A stretch of 64,000 nucleotides of DNA. It comes from Streptomyces sp. MMBL 11-1 (GTDB lineage Bacteria > Actinomycetota > Actinomycetes > Streptomycetales > Streptomycetaceae). The DNA lies in NCBI RefSeq assembly GCF_028622875.1, contig NZ_CP117709.1:992001-1056000 (forward strand). Direction: 5' to 3'. Below the pieces are notes generated by a model. It saw only the letters and a list, made by a program, of their open reading frames with translations. It was not told where the DNA came from and ran no database searches. Positions 8,221-16,005 of the stretch are shown piece by piece; position 1 is the first letter of the stretch; each line of letters starts with the position of its first letter. The translations under genes and the position numbers were made by a program.

Positions 8221-10434
8221 ATGCGACGCCTGCAGGACCCCTGCCCGAACGCCGACGATCCGGACGGCCGCCCCGCGGCGGCGACCGGCAGCCTCCCGGC
8301 CGAACTGAACCCCTTCGTGGGGCGCGAGGACGAACTGTCCGAGCTGAGCGGGCTGCTGGAGGAGTACAGGCTCGTCACGGTCGCCGGAGTGGCGGGCGTG
8401 GGCAAGACCCGGTGTGTCATCCGGCTCGCCGCACTTCGGGAGAAACGGTACTGCGACGGGGTCCTGCTGGCGGAGCTGTCCGCCGTCCGCGATCCCGACC
8501 TGCTGGAACACGCCCTGATCGACGCGGTGGGCCTGACCGATCACACCAGCAGGCCGCCGCGCACCGTCCTCGTCGAACATCTCTCCGAGCGCCGGACACT
8601 CCTGGTGATCGACGGCTTCGAGCACCTCGTCGACGCCTGCGCCGACCTCGTCACCGAACTCCTGCGCCGGGCCCCGCGCCTCCAGGTGCTCGCGGCCGGG
8701 CGCCGCCCCCTCCGGGTGGACGGGGAACGGACCTTCCCGCTCGCCCCGCTGTCCGACCGGGACGCCGTGGAGCTCTTCACCGAGCGGGCGCGCGGGGTGC
8801 GGCCGGGCTGGGATCCGACGCCGGGTGAGCGGGCGTCCGTGCTGGAGCTCTGCCGCCGCCTCGACGGGATTCCGCTGGCCCTCGAACTGGCGGCCGGGCG
8901 GCTGCGCGCTCTCTCGGTGGAACAGGTGCTTCTGCGCCTGGACGACCGGTTCCGGCTGCTGACCGGCGGCCGCCGCGGCGCGCCGCCCCGCCACCAGACG
9001 CTGCGTACGGCGATCGGCTGGAGCCATGAGCTGTGCACGCCCGAGCAACGGCTGCTGTGGGCGCGGCTCTCGGTGTTCGCGGGGCAGTTCGACCTGGAGG
9101 CCGCCGAGTACATCTGCGGCGGGGTGGATCTGCCGGCCGACTCGGTGCTCGATGTGCTGGACGAGTTGCTCGCCCAGTCGGTGGTGGAGCGCGAGGACGG
9201 CCCGACCGGTGCGCGCTACCGGCTGCTGGACACGGTCAGCGAGTACGGGGCGCAGTGGCTGGCGGCGGCCGGGGACGCCCCGCGGCTGCGGCGGCGGCAC
9301 CGGGACTGGTTCCTGGGGCTCGCGACCTGGTGCGAGCTGGACTGGTTCAGTCCGCGCCAGGCGGAGGTGGCGGCCCGCGTCGACAGCGAACTGCCCAATC
9401 TCCGCCGGGCGATGGAGTGTTCGATGGAGAGCCCCGACGAGGTGCATCTGGCGCAGTACCTGGCGGGCACGCTGTGGTTCTACTGGGCCGGCTGCGGGCG
9501 GCTGTCCGAGGGCCGGTACTGGCTGGACCACGTCCTGGAGGAGCCGTCCCCGCACGATGCCGCACGGCTGAAGGTGCTGTGGGTGCTGGGCTATGTCGCC
9601 GTGCTGCAGGGCGACGCGGTCGGTGCGATCTCGGCGCTCCAGGAGTGCAGGGAGGAGGCCGAACGCTCCGGGGACGCGACCGCACTGGCGTACGCGGTGC
9701 ACCGCACGGGGTGCCTGGCGATCGTGACGGACGACCTGCCACGCGCCGAGGAGCTGCTCCGCGAGGCACTCGGCCGGTACCGCGAGGTCGGCGAGCTGAA
9801 CAGCAACGTGCTGATGGCGCAGGTGGAACTGGCCATGGCGGTGGCGTTCCTCGGTGATCTCGACGCGGCCGCGGCGATCTGCGACGAGGTCCGGGAGATC
9901 TGCGAGGACCACGGGGAGCGGTGGGCGCTGGCGTACGCGCTGTACGTCCTGGCGTACGCGGCGCTGCGGCGGGGGCGGCCGGCCCGGGCGCGGCAGATGC
10001 TCGGGGAGTGCCTGACGATCAGCCGGACGTTCAACGATCTGCTGGGCACGGTGCTGTCGCTGGAGCTGCTGGCCCTGGTGACGGTGGTGGAGGGGGACGC
10101 CGGGGAGGCCGCCGTGCTCCAGGGTGCGGCGGAGGGCATCTGGCCGTCGGTGGGGCTGCGGTTGTTCGGCTCGGCGTTCTACGGGCGGCCGCGGGCGGAG
10201 TGCGAGGAGCGGGCGCGCCGGGAGATGGGGAGCGCGGCGTACGAGGACGGGCTGCGGGTGGGCCGGCGGCTGGATACGGGCACCGCGGTCGACCGGGCCC
10301 TGGGCGGCGGCGGACCGGGCGCGGCGGTGGACGGGCCGGGCGCGGGCGGGGCGCCGCCGGCGGGCGGGCCCGGGGGAACGCGAAGGCCCGCCGCCTCCCG
10401 GATGACAGGGAGGGGCGGGCCGGAGCGCTGGTGA
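8221..10434 (+). CDS. STAND/NB-ARC-type ATPase with TPR-like C-terminal half
   Basis: A 737-residue protein related to the ATPase/TPR halves of AfsR- and LuxR(LAL)-type regulators. Visible parts: NPFVGREDELSEL at 30-42, Walker A GVAGVGKT at 56-63, Walker B LLVIDG near 128-133, GIPLALELAAG near 217, a winged-helix-like segment (HQTLRTAIGWSHELCTPEQR), then helical repeats with many paired Ala/Leu helices. There is neither an N-terminal SARP DNA-binding domain nor a C-terminal LuxR helix-turn-helix; the last 50 or so residues are Gly/Pro/Ala-rich. It may act as a signalling switch through partners, but that is inference. Neighbours are the alaS operon (divergent) and rpsD (convergent). The tail codons overlap a terminator hairpin. 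Confidence 0.85.
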   Translation: MRRLQDPCPNADDPDGRPAAATGSLPAELNPFVGREDELSELSGLLEEYRLVTVAGVAGVGKTRCVIRLAALREKRYCDGVLLAELSAVRDPDLLEHALIDAVGLTDHTSRPPRTVLVEHLSERRTLLVIDGFEHLVDACADLVTELLRRAPRLQVLAAGRRPLRVDGERTFPLAPLSDRDAVELFTERARGVRPGWDPTPGERASVLELCRRLDGIPLALELAAGRLRALSVEQVLLRLDDRFRLLTGGRRGAPPRHQTLRTAIGWSHELCTPEQRLLWARLSVFAGQFDLEAAEYICGGVDLPADSVLDVLDELLAQSVVEREDGPTGARYRLLDTVSEYGAQWLAAAGDAPRLRRRHRDWFLGLATWCELDWFSPRQAEVAARVDSELPNLRRAMECSMESPDEVHLAQYLAGTLWFYWAGCGRLSEGRYWLDHVLEEPSPHDAARLKVLWVLGYVAVLQGDAVGAISALQECREEAERSGDATALAYAVHRTGCLAIVTDDLPRAEELLREALGRYREVGELNSNVLMAQVELAMAVAFLGDLDAAAAICDEVREICEDHGERWALAYALYVLAYAALRRGRPARARQMLGECLTISRTFNDLLGTVLSLELLALVTVVEGDAGEAAVLQGAAEGIWPSVGLRLFGSAFYGRPRAECEERARREMGSAAYEDGLRVGRRLDTGTAVDRALGGGGPGAAVDGPGAGGAPPAGGPGGTRRPAASRMTGRGGPERW
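10385..10421. terminator. Hairpin terminator between the ATPase gene and rpsD
   Basis: Arms GGCCCGCC-g-CCTCCC (10385-10399) and GGGAGGGGCGGGCC (10408-10421) pair over 14 bp with one bulged G and an 8-base loop. It lies inside the last codons of the plus-strand ATPase gene and 31 bases past the rpsD stop, so it probably works for rpsD and perhaps in both directions. Confidence 0.7.
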
Positions 10435-10451
10435 GAGCGGCTACGCCTGGA

Positions 10452-11066
10452 TCAGCGGGCGTAGTACTCGACGACGAGCTGCTCGTCGCAGATCACCGGG
10501 ATCTCCTTGCGGTTCGGGTCCCGGTCCAGGCGGAAGGCCAGGGCCTTCAGGTTCACCTGGAGGTAGCGCGGGGTCTCACCGTCGGTGTCGTAACCACCCT
10601 CGCGGGCCACCTGGAAGGGGACCTTGGAGCGGCTGCGCTCGCGGACCATCACGACGTCGTCGGGACGGACGCGGAACGACGGCTTGTCGACCTTGCCACC
10701 GTTGACCTCGATGTGGCCGTGGACGACCATCTGACGGGCCTGGTAGATGGTGCGGGCGATGCCCGAACGCAGGACCAGGGCGTCGAGGCGGCGCTCGAGC
10801 TCGACGACCAGCGCCTCGCCCGTCTTGCCTTCGGCCTTCTTGGCGCGGTCGTAGGCGCGCACCATCTGGCGCTCGCTGATGTCGTACTGCGCACGCAGGC
10901 GCTGCTTCTCCAGCAGACGGACCTTGTAGTCCGAGTTCTGCTTGCGGCCACGGCCGTGCTCGCCCGGCGGGTACGGACGAGCTTCGAAGTACTTGACAGC
11001 CTTGGGCGTCAGAGCGATGCCGAGGGCACGCGACTTCTTGACCTTGGGACGCGACTGGTTAGGCAC
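10452..11066 (-). CDS. rpsD: 30S ribosomal protein S4
   Basis: Primary 16S rRNA-binding protein of the small subunit body. The 204-residue sequence has the N-terminal S4 domain (MPNQSRPKVKKSRALG ... YPPGEHGRG) and the S4 RNA-binding fold (RLDALVLRSGIARTIYQARQ, VVHGHIEVNGGKVD), ending VEYYAR. It lacks the Cys4 zinc site at the N-terminus, so it is of the zinc-free type. GTG 11066 is preceded by GGAGG and GGAG. It is transcribed away from the DUF2470 gene and is not part of an S10/alpha operon here, as is usual for Streptomyces. Confidence 0.97.
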   Translation of the reverse strand: MPNQSRPKVKKSRALGIALTPKAVKYFEARPYPPGEHGRGRKQNSDYKVRLLEKQRLRAQYDISERQMVRAYDRAKKAEGKTGEALVVELERRLDALVLRSGIARTIYQARQMVVHGHIEVNGGKVDKPSFRVRPDDVVMVRERSRSKVPFQVAREGGYDTDGETPRYLQVNLKALAFRLDRDPNRKEIPVICDEQLVVEYYAR

Positions 11067-11089
11067 GTTCTCCAGACCTCCGTTGTGGG

Positions 11090-11108
11090 TTAGGTTAGGT
11101 TTACCTTA
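11090..11108 (+). promoter_or_regulatory. Iron box (DmdR1/DtxR-type operator)
   Basis: TTAGGTTAGGTTTACCTTA closely matches the 19-bp DtxR/DmdR iron-box consensus TTAGGTTAGGCTNACCTAA (two or three mismatches). It lies 14 bases upstream of the DUF2470 ATG and 23 bases upstream of the rpsD GTG, in the 56-base divergent spacer. Iron-dependent repression of the DUF2470 gene is the simplest inference. Confidence 0.8.
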
Positions 11109-11122
11109 CTCAAGGAGATCGC

Positions 11123-11956
11123 ATGTCTAGCCCTGGGAACACCACTCACGTCACGGACAGCACAGACAGCGGCAGCACACCTGAAGGTGCTGCTACGACG
11201 GAAGGCCGATCTGATCGTGGTCAGCCGCGTCCCAGCGGGCTTGAAAACACTCGGATGCCGTCAGCAGCCGAGCGCACACGAACTCTCGTACAGAGTACCT
11301 GCTCCGCACTGCTCGTCGTACCGGGGCTCGATCCGGCCCGCGCCGAGCCCCTGATCCCGGAGAGCAGGAGCATGGGCCCCGAGGGCGACCTGTTCCTCGC
11401 GTTCCCCGCGGATTCCCCGGCTGTTCGGGCCGCGACGCACGCGCAGGGCGACGAGCTGGCCGCCGTGCTGGAGATCACGGACGTCGCCCCGGTCTCCGTA
11501 CCGCACCGGATCCGCGGCCGCGCGTGGGTCTCCGGCTGGCTCACCTCCGTGCCCGGCCTGGCCGGGCCCGGCCGGATGATGCTGCGCCTGGAGTTCGGCG
11601 AGGCGTACGTGGACGACCTCTGGGGCGCCGAGGAGATCGAGCCGGAGGACTTCCGGGACGCCGCCCCGGACCCGCTGGTCCTCCACGAGCCGGAGCTGCT
11701 CCAGCACCTGCACTCCGCCCACGACGAACAGATGCGCACCCTGTGCGGTCTGCTGGGCGAACGCACCACCCGCACCCGCTCCTCCCACCCGCTCCGGGCC
11801 GTACCGGTCGCCCTGGACCGCTTCGGGCTGCGGGTCCGCTTCGTCGAGGACCGGGGTTCCTGCTTCGACGCCCGCTTCGAGTTCCCGGAACCGGTCCGCG
11901 ACGTCACCGAGCTGCGCCGCGCCATGCGCACACTCTTCGAGGCGGCCGCCTCCTGA
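11123..11956 (+). CDS. DUF2470-domain protein, probably iron-regulated
   Basis: A 277-residue protein. Residues 1-50 are a polar Ser/Thr/Gly-rich lead; the body contains ERTRTLVQSTCSALLVVPG, GDLFLAFPADSPAV and AWVSGWLTSVPG, resembling the flavin-reductase/HugZ-like split barrel, and the C-terminus has the DUF2470 pattern with HLHSAHDEQM, AVPVALDRFGLRVRF and FEFPEPVRDVTELRRAM. DUF2470 is found in HugZ-type heme oxygenases, so a role in heme or iron handling is plausible but not proved. ATG 11123 has AAGGAGA seven bases upstream. The iron box just upstream supports iron regulation. It converges on the TetR gene with a 17-base gap. Confidence 0.82.
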   Translation: MSSPGNTTHVTDSTDSGSTPEGAATTEGRSDRGQPRPSGLENTRMPSAAERTRTLVQSTCSALLVVPGLDPARAEPLIPESRSMGPEGDLFLAFPADSPAVRAATHAQGDELAAVLEITDVAPVSVPHRIRGRAWVSGWLTSVPGLAGPGRMMLRLEFGEAYVDDLWGAEEIEPEDFRDAAPDPLVLHEPELLQHLHSAHDEQMRTLCGLLGERTTRTRSSHPLRAVPVALDRFGLRVRFVEDRGSCFDARFEFPEPVRDVTELRRAMRTLFEAAAS

Positions 11957-11973
11957 TCCGGCGGAGCTTCCGG

Positions 11974-12609
11974 TCAGCCGCTCTCGTGGTCGGACGGGGC
12001 GCTCAGCAGGCGGTGGACGAGGACGCTCCAGCTCTCGGCCAGCTGTCGGCCTTCGGTCGAGGAGAGGGGCTCGTCGGTCTCGGGCATGGCCAGGAACAGC
12101 AGCAGCGGGCCTTCGAGGGCGCCGGTCAGCTGGACGGCCAGGCTGTCCAGGTCGGGGAGATCGACCTCGGCCTGCCCCAGCAGGACGCGCAGGTGCACAC
12201 GTGTGATCGACGCCGCGCCGGCGGGGACGGGCTGGTTCCGGTCGAGGGCGGCGCGGGCGACGCTGTGATGGTCCAGCAGGAAGGCGATCCGGGCCTGCCC
12301 GTAGGCGACCATGCGGTCGAGCGCGGGCGCGCCCGGGCCCAGGGGGGGCGGGCCGTGGAGCACCTGTTCCTGGAAGGCGCGGTCGTCGGCGTCGAGCAGG
12401 GCGCGGAAGATGCCGGCGCGGGTGCCGAAGCGCCGGAAGACGGTGCCCTTGCCCAGGCCGGCGCGTTCGGCGAGGGCGTCCATCGTGACGCCGCAGGCGC
12501 CCTCGTCGGCCAGCATCTCCCGGACGGTCGCGAGGAGCAGCTCGCGGTTGCGCACGGCGTCGGCGCGTTCGGGACGGGGCCGGCCCAGCGGGATGAGGGA
12601 TCCGTTCAC
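11974..12609 (-). CDS. TetR-family repressor
   Basis: A 211-residue TetR-type regulator. The N-terminal helix-turn-helix reads VTMDALAERAGLGKGTVFRRF, followed by the usual GTRAGIFRALLDADD; the C-terminal two-thirds is a helical ligand domain ending RLLSAPSDHESG. GTG 12609 is the start used; the Shine-Dalgarno sequence is weak. It is divergent from a flavin azoreductase with a 120-base spacer, the usual arrangement for a TetR repressor and its target. The ligand is unknown; quinones or electrophiles would fit the partner enzyme. Confidence 0.88.
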   Translation of the reverse strand: MNGSLIPLGRPRPERADAVRNRELLLATVREMLADEGACGVTMDALAERAGLGKGTVFRRFGTRAGIFRALLDADDRAFQEQVLHGPPPLGPGAPALDRMVAYGQARIAFLLDHHSVARAALDRNQPVPAGAASITRVHLRVLLGQAEVDLPDLDSLAVQLTGALEGPLLLFLAMPETDEPLSSTEGRQLAESWSVLVHRLLSAPSDHESG

Positions 12610-12729
12610 CTGTCCAACCTACCGCCCTCCAGGCTAAGCGGGGTATGGTCCGTTTATGGCGGTGGCGAGCTGCCTGCCCTGGGCCTTCCCGCCGACCGCC
12701 CTCCACGACTGCCCTTGAGGAGTTCCACG

Positions 12730-13362
12730 ATGAACCTGTTCCGTCTGGACGCGAGCATCTTTCCGACCACTTCGGCCAGCGCCGAACTGGCCTCCCTGGT
12801 CGAGGCCGAGTGGACTGCCGCACACCCCGGCGCCACCGTGACGCGACGGCATATCGCCACGGATCCCCTCCCCTCCGATGCCTGGGCCCTGGCGACCACG
12901 GCCGGCTTCACCCCCGAGGCGGACCGGAGCCCTGCCCAGCGCGACGCGGCGGCCCTCGCGGCGACGCTCGTGGAGGAGCTGCGCAACGCGGACGCGGTCC
13001 TTCTCGCGGTGCCGTTCTACAACTTCGGGGTCTCCCAGCACTTCAAGGCCTGGGTCGACCTCGTGATCGCCGGAGCGGGCCCCACCGACCCGGTGCTCAA
13101 GGGCAAGCCCACCACCCTGATCACCACCATCGGCGGCGGCTACGGCCCGGGCGCGCCGCGCGAAGGATGGGACCACTCCACCTCATACCTGGAGCGCATC
13201 GTCCGCGACGTGTGGCAGGCCGACCTCACCCTGGTCAAGCGCGAGCTGACCCTGGCTGCCACCACACCGGCCATGGAGCAGCTGCGGGACCTCGCGGACC
13301 AGCACCACACCGCCGCCAAGGAGCAGGCGCGCGAGGCCGGACTCACCATGGCCGGCAACTGA
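12730..13362 (+). CDS. FMN-dependent NADH-azoreductase / quinone reductase
   Basis: A 210-residue flavodoxin-fold enzyme of the AzoR family, which reduces azo dyes and quinones with NAD(P)H and FMN. It begins MNLFRLDASIFPTTSASAEL, with the Ser-rich phosphate loop, and contains AVPFYNFGVSQHFKAWVD, equivalent to the FMN-binding PMYNF...LKAWID motif of AzoR, then TTIGGGYGPGAPREGWDH. ATG 12730 is preceded by GAGGAG at a good distance. Likely controlled by the divergent TetR protein. This pair is not part of the usual housekeeping order here and looks like an accessory insertion. Confidence 0.88.
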   Translation: MNLFRLDASIFPTTSASAELASLVEAEWTAAHPGATVTRRHIATDPLPSDAWALATTAGFTPEADRSPAQRDAAALAATLVEELRNADAVLLAVPFYNFGVSQHFKAWVDLVIAGAGPTDPVLKGKPTTLITTIGGGYGPGAPREGWDHSTSYLERIVRDVWQADLTLVKRELTLAATTPAMEQLRDLADQHHTAAKEQAREAGLTMAGN

Positions 13363-13383
13363 CGCGGCCCTCCGCCCGCGTGA

Positions 13384-13590
13384 TCACGGGGGCCGGCCGG
13401 GTTCATCCGTCGCCGGGAGCTCGGCATGGTCCTCGCGCTTGCCGCGTGCGGTGAGCAGGGGACCGAGCCGCCCGGCCGCGTGGACACTCCTCGCCGGCCC
13501 CGGTGTGACGGCCACGCCGTGGGCGGCGAGGTCCTTCGCCCCGCTCAGGACCGTCTGACCGCCGCGTTCCTCCAGGAGCCGGGCGGCCCT
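13384..13590 (-). pseudogene. Possible gene remnant (start-less coding-like frame)
   Basis: Between the azoreductase and rarA genes lies a 260-base stretch without a full gene. On the minus strand a 68-codon open frame has Streptomyces-like GC3 and reads ARLLEERGGQTVLSGAKDL ... HAAGRLGPLLTARGKRED, ending at the stop at 13384-13386. It has no start codon with a ribosome site and is closed upstream by TGA at 13591-13593. I do not recognise the family. It may be the 3' end of a gene truncated when the TetR/azoreductase pair arrived, or chance. Confidence 0.35.
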
Positions 13591-13622
13591 TCAGCGCCTC
13601 GGATCACGGTCCGCCGCGCGAC

Positions 13623-14990
13623 CTAGGGAGCGTCCGCGCTCTCGCCGGAACGGCCCAGGCGCTCGCGGACGCGCTCGACGACGTCCGCGTACCGCGCCTC
13701 GGCGCCGTAGCGGGTCGGGGTGTAGTACCGCCGGTCGCGCACCGCGTCCGGGGCGTACTGCTGGGCGGCGATGCCGCCCTGCACGTCGTGCGGATAGACG
13801 TACCCCTGGGCGTGGCCGAGCTTGGCGGCGCCCTGGTAGTGGCCGTCGCGCAGATGGGCCGGGACGGGCCCCGCGAGCCCCTTGCGCACGTCCTCCCGCG
13901 CGGCGGAGATCGCCAGGGTCGCCGCGTTGGACTTGGGGGCGAGCGCCAGTGCGATGGTGGCGTGGCTGAGGGTGAGCGCCGCCTCCGGGAATCCGATCAT
14001 CGCCACCGCCTGGGCGGCGGCCACGGCCGTCGGCAACGCGGTGGGATCGGCCAGGCCGATGTCCTCGCTGGCCGAGATCATCAGCCGCCGGGCGATGAAC
14101 CGCGGGTCCTCCCCCGCCTCGATCATGCGGGCCAGGTAGTGCAGAGCGGCGTCCACGTCGGAGCCGCGGATCGACTTGATGAGCGCGCTGGCCACGTCGT
14201 AGTGCTGGTCGCCGTCACGGTCGTACTTCACGGCGGCACGGTCGACGGTCGCCTCCAGCGTCTCCAGGGTGATCTCCGCCTCGCCCGTGGCGATGGCCGC
14301 GCCCGCCGCGGCCTCCAACGCCGTCAGGGACCGGCGCGCGTCGCCGCCCGCGATCCGCAGCAGATGCGCCTCGGCGTCCTCGGGCAGGGTGACCGCCCCG
14401 CCGAGCCCCCGCTCGTCGGTCAGCGCCCGCCGCAGCAGATCACGCAGGTCGCCGTCGGTCAGCGATTCCAGGGTGAGCAGCAGGGACCGCGACAGCAGCG
14501 GGGAGATGATCGAGAAGTACGGATTCTCCGTGGTGGCGGCGATGAGAGTCACCCAGCGGTTCTCCACGGCGGGGAGCAGGGAGTCCTGCTGGGCCTTGGA
14601 GAAGCGGTGGATCTCGTCCAGGAAGAGGACGGTCTCCTTGCCGAAGCCGCCGGTGGCGCGGCGCGCGCTCTCGATGACGGCCCGGACCTCCTTGACGCCC
14701 GCGGTGATCGCGGAGAGCTCGACGAAGCGCTTGTTGGTCGCCTTGCTGACCACGTACGCCAGGGTCGTCTTGCCGGTGCCGGGCGGGCCCCACAGGATGA
14801 CCGAGGACGCGCCGGCCGGACCGCCGCTCCCCTCGACGAGGCGGCGCAGCGGCGAGCCCGGCTTCAGCAGGTGCTGCTGGCCGACGACCTCGTCGAGGAC
14901 GCGGGGACGCATCCGGACAGCGAGGGGGCTGCTGGACGGGTCCTTCTCCTGGCGGTCTTCGGCGGCTGCGGTAAAGAGGTCGGGCTCCAC
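13623..14990 (-). CDS. rarA: Replication-associated recombination protein RarA (MgsA)
   Basis: AAA+ ATPase acting at stalled forks. The 455-residue protein shows Walker [12 protein letters not shown], Walker [12 protein letters not shown], sensor 1 LIAATTENP, the arginine-finger region SPLLSR, sensor 2 [12 protein letters not shown], and a C-terminal tetramerization/MgsA domain ([41 protein letters not shown] in two parts). I chose GTG 14990 ([12 protein letters not shown]) rather than the longer GTG 15035 because the family's N-terminus matches and because a -10 box ends 8 bases before it, which implies a leaderless mRNA starting at this codon. Confidence 0.94.
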   Translation of the reverse strand: MEPDLFTAAAEDRQEKDPSSSPLAVRMRPRVLDEVVGQQHLLKPGSPLRRLVEGSGGPAGASSVILWGPPGTGKTTLAYVVSKATNKRFVELSAITAGVKEVRAVIESARRATGGFGKETVLFLDEIHRFSKAQQDSLLPAVENRWVTLIAATTENPYFSIISPLLSRSLLLTLESLTDGDLRDLLRRALTDERGLGGAVTLPEDAEAHLLRIAGGDARRSLTALEAAAGAAIATGEAEITLETLEATVDRAAVKYDRDGDQHYDVASALIKSIRGSDVDAALHYLARMIEAGEDPRFIARRLMISASEDIGLADPTALPTAVAAAQAVAMIGFPEAALTLSHATIALALAPKSNAATLAISAAREDVRKGLAGPVPAHLRDGHYQGAAKLGHAQGYVYPHDVQGGIAAQQYAPDAVRDRRYYTPTRYGAEARYADVVERVRERLGRSGESADAP

Positions 14991-14997
14991 GTCATGA

Positions 14998-15020
14998 AGC
15001 CTATGCGACACCACTGACAG
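14998..15020 (-). promoter_or_regulatory. DNA-damage (RecA-independent, PafBC-type) promoter of rarA
   Basis: On the minus strand CTGTCAGTG, eight bases, then TAGGCT. This matches the actinobacterial TTGTCRGTG-N8-TANNNT promoter, known to respond to DNA damage independently of LexA and driven by PafBC in mycobacteria. The only deviation is the first base. The -10 ends 7 bases before the GTG at 14990, so the mRNA should be leaderless. Confidence 0.75.
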
Positions 15021-15054
15021 CGCCGCCGGGGCCACCTGCCGAAGTCGTGGGTGC

Positions 15055-15693
15055 TCAGCTGGTCCAGAAGTCCCACCAGCGGGTCAGGATCAGCATGCCG
15101 ATGATCCCGATCCACATCACCGGAAGCACCCAGGGGAACTCGGTGAGCCCGCCGCGCAGCCAGGCCGGGGCCGGGAGGATGCGGTGCTTGACGTTGTGCG
15201 TGGTCACGTAGCAGAACATGACGATGGTGGCGACCCAGGCCAGGCAGCACCACAGGCAGAGCGAGTTGATGTTGTACAGCGACTGGTACTGGAGCCAGGT
15301 GCAGAAGCCGACGCCGAACAGCGTCCCGGCGTTCAGCCCGAGCCAGAACCAGCTGCGGAAGCGCGCCCCGGCGAGCAGGCCCATCCCGATGGCGATGACC
15401 ATGCCGTACGTGACGAGGCCCAGCATCGGGTTGGGGAACCCGAACACTGAGGCCTGCTCGCTCTTCATGATGTTGCCGCACGCGACGACGGGGTTGAGGC
15501 TGCACCCGGGGGTGAAGGAGGGGTCCTCCAGCAGCTTGAACTTGTCGAGGGTGATGACCCAGGCGGCCAGTAGTCCGGCCGCGCCGGTGATCACCAGGAG
15601 CAGTGCGAGACCGCGCCCGGCCCCGAAGGCGCGCTTGCGGCCGCCCTCGTCCTGATCGGAGGAGAGATCGTGGTCTACCGCTGCAGTCGTCAT
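15055..15693 (-). CDS. Vitamin K epoxide reductase (VKOR) family membrane protein
   Basis: A 212-residue polytopic protein with about five membrane helices. The VKOR active-site pair appears as [10 protein letters not shown] (CxxC), and the partner loop cysteines as [20 protein letters not shown] homologues reoxidise DsbA-like partners or reduce quinones, forming disulfides outside the cytoplasm. The N-terminus (about 25 residues) is polar and cytoplasmic. ATG 15693 is used. It lies between rarA and hisS on the same strand. A CPDC thioredoxin-fold protein at 52686 could be functionally related, but it looks cytoplasmic, so partnership is not claimed. Confidence 0.92.
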   Translation of the reverse strand: MTTAAVDHDLSSDQDEGGRKRAFGAGRGLALLLVITGAAGLLAAWVITLDKFKLLEDPSFTPGCSLNPVVACGNIMKSEQASVFGFPNPMLGLVTYGMVIAIGMGLLAGARFRSWFWLGLNAGTLFGVGFCTWLQYQSLYNINSLCLWCCLAWVATIVMFCYVTTHNVKHRILPAPAWLRGGLTEFPWVLPVMWIGIIGMLILTRWWDFWTS

Positions 15694-16005
15694 ATCGCCG
15701 TTCCGTCACCGAGTGGTCAGCCGGGCAAGGTCATTGTGCCGCACCCCCGTACGGATCAACCGTTCGATGGACATAAAGGTGTACGCCCATGAGCGCCCCT
15801 ACGGGGGGACTCCTGAGGTGACGAGGCCGGGACGACGGAAGATGTACGTGTGCCCGGCACCGGTCCGGTGACGTCGGGCGCGCGGGCGGCACCCAGCCGG
15901 AATCACCGGCCAGGGTGAGTCCCCGCCCGCCGGGTTGACGGCGGACGAGAAAGGCGCGGGCGGCGGGACCGAGGTCCCGCCGCCCGCGCCCCGCTCACGC
16001 CCCGG
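15694..16005. other. Intergenic region between VKOR gene and hisS
   Basis: 312 bases without a supportable gene. The left part should hold the VKOR promoter, though I see no strong -35/-10 pair; the right end holds the hisS terminator hairpin listed separately. Short open frames here lack ribosome sites and codon bias. Confidence 0.6.
15953..15990 (-). terminator. Terminator of hisS
   Basis: Perfect 18-bp arms, starting GGCGCGGGCGGCGGGACC (15953-15970) and its complement at 15973-15990, separated by GA. It is 15 bases past the hisS stop. Very stable; no T-tract, as is common in Streptomyces. Confidence 0.85.
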
